A stretch of 64,000 nt of DNA from Flavobacteriales bacterium. Lineage in GTDB: Bacteria > Bacteroidota > Bacteroidia > NS11-12g > UBA9320. Positions 63,316 through 64,000 of the stretch are shown piece after piece. Location of the stretch: NCBI GenBank assembly GCA_020635395.1, contig JACJZV010000001.1, positions 186,001-250,000 on the forward strand. The letters run 5' to 3'. Under the pieces are notes generated by a model. It was not told the origin of the DNA. It made no database searches and saw only the letters and a list, made by a program, of their open reading frames with translations. The translations under genes were made by a program, and so were the position numbers. Each line of letters opens with the position of its first letter. Within the stretch, counting starts at the first letter, position 1.

Positions 63316-64000
63316 TTAGGGTCTGAGGGGCTGCCGGGAGGCAGCTCTTCTCTTTTTATAATGGTTTTTTAACCAAAATATCCCAAGTCCAAAAAGTATA
63401 AATAAAATCAGCCAAACCCATATTCTGCTCAGCAAACTTTCGGATGGATGAATATATAGTGTATTGGTATATAACAATTGACCCGCCCAATAGTAGGGCT
63501 GCTTTTGATTATCCATTATATTTTTGTTTGCTAACCAAGCAAGTTTTGCATCTTTTAGATTTTGGCTAGCAAAAGGCTTTTTATGGTAATCTTCTAAGAA
63601 CCGGGTGGTAAGATTATCCGTGGTAAATTGATTTAAATTCCAAAGTGAGTTTAAAACATGTGAGGATCCGGCAGCTGAAAATGCCCAAGAAACGCTGGTA
63701 ATTCCTTCGCCGGAATATTGTTTTCCTAAGCCTACCTTACATGCATTTATCACACACAAATCGGTCTGGTAGTTCAAATTCAAAATATCCGAAACATAGA
63801 ATTTGCGGTCCGCTAAAACAATATATGAAGCCGCAAAGGCAGAATCTATTGATTGGCCATGGGTGTAATAATGAATAATCTTTGAGTTGGTGGTTGAAAC
63901 CGCTCGGTGATAGTTAGCCGCCGCCCGAGTAAAAGAGAGGCCTTTAAAAGTGGAGCTAAAATTATTGATTAGTCCTTCGCTGTTGGGCAACGAGGCAAAG
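63316..64000 (-). CDS. CHAT-domain caspase-like protease, C-terminal part (truncated by window)
   Basis: The frame runs to the right edge without a start. CHAT features: NSKIIHYYTHGQSIDSAFAASYIVL (catalytic His), CVINACKVGLGKQYSGEGITSVSWAFSAAGSSHVLNSLWN (catalytic Cys in NAC and the family strand after it). A C-terminal membrane helix (LLSRIWVWLILFILFGLGIFWL) and a basic tail follow, which is common for TPR-CHAT proteins in Bacteroidota. The TPR part would lie beyond the window. Confidence 0.85.
   Translation of the reverse strand, partial: FASLPNSEGLINNFSSTFKGLSFTRAAANYHRAVSTTNSKIIHYYTHGQSIDSAFAASYIVLADRKFYVSDILNLNYQTDLCVINACKVGLGKQYSGEGITSVSWAFSAAGSSHVLNSLWNLNQFTTDNLTTRFLEDYHKKPFASQNLKDAKLAWLANKNIMDNQKQPYYWAGQLLYTNTLYIHPSESLLSRIWVWLILFILFGLGIFWLKNHYKKRRAASRQPLRP

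Overview
The window looks like a chromosomal segment of a gliding or T9SS-bearing Bacteroidota (Flavobacteriia or Sphingobacteriia-like, not resolvable further from sequence alone). The evidence is a full-length SprA translocon, several proteins with type IX secretion C-terminal sorting domains, two TonB proteins, and promoters that fit the Bacteroidota -7 consensus TANNTTTG. Base composition is AT-rich and quite even, and no prophage structural genes or integrases are visible.

Left part (1-35 kb) is mostly housekeeping and envelope biology. It holds a LytS/LytTR two-component pair (kinase cut by the window edge), an EamA transporter, sprA, ruvA, class I aldolase, accD, gcvH, a VanZ-like protein and two TonB paralogues. 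A minus-strand phenylacetyl-CoA epoxidase operon follows (TetR, four-helix protein, paaA, a T9SS cargo gene, paaB, paaC, paaD; paaE is absent). Then come an alpha-2-macroglobulin, a putative porin, an ECF sigma/anti-sigma pair, alanine dehydrogenase, an alpha/beta hydrolase, a RAYT transposase bracketed by REP-like palindromes, an M16 protease and a vWA T9SS cargo protein.

The most interesting part is 35.1-49.7 kb, an RNA-repair island. A divergent WYL-domain regulator faces a roughly 0.9 kb non-coding cassette full of tRNA-like RNAs. After it come a slipin (SPFH) protein, an HExxH metallopeptidase, a giant SF1 helicase with DUF4011-like, nuclease-like and WGR parts, an unrecognised protein with a possible primase-like motif, a small orphan, two RlaP-type nucleotidyltransferases and the RNA ligase RtcB. 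The cassette holds Leu(UAG)-like and Phe(GAA)-like tRNAs in normal order. It also holds what reads as a circularly permuted tRNA-Met(CAU): the 3' half precedes the 5' half, the acceptor ends are joined by 3 nt, and the break lies in the anticodon loop between U33 and C34. A matching palindrome, TACGCAA-N5-TTGCGTA followed by CATGG, stands before both the cassette and rtcB and is a candidate shared operator. RtcB repairs broken tRNA anticodon loops in known systems, so a tRNA gene opened at that very place next to an RtcB locus deserves direct testing.

Immediately after rtcB is an NAD salvage module (NrtR-like Nudix regulator, PRPP synthetase, macrodomain protein, nicotinamide phosphoribosyltransferase). 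It has three 19-bp candidate NrtR operators TTGCGTA-N5-TACGCAA, built from the same 7-mer half-site as the RNA-repair palindromes but in the opposite arrangement. The right end (53-64 kb) has a chimeric membrane glycosyltransferase-like/TPR protein, a type-B T9SS adhesin-like protein, a papain-fold protease, an FMN-binding glutamate-synthase-family protein, a membrane protein and a CHAT-domain protein cut by the edge.
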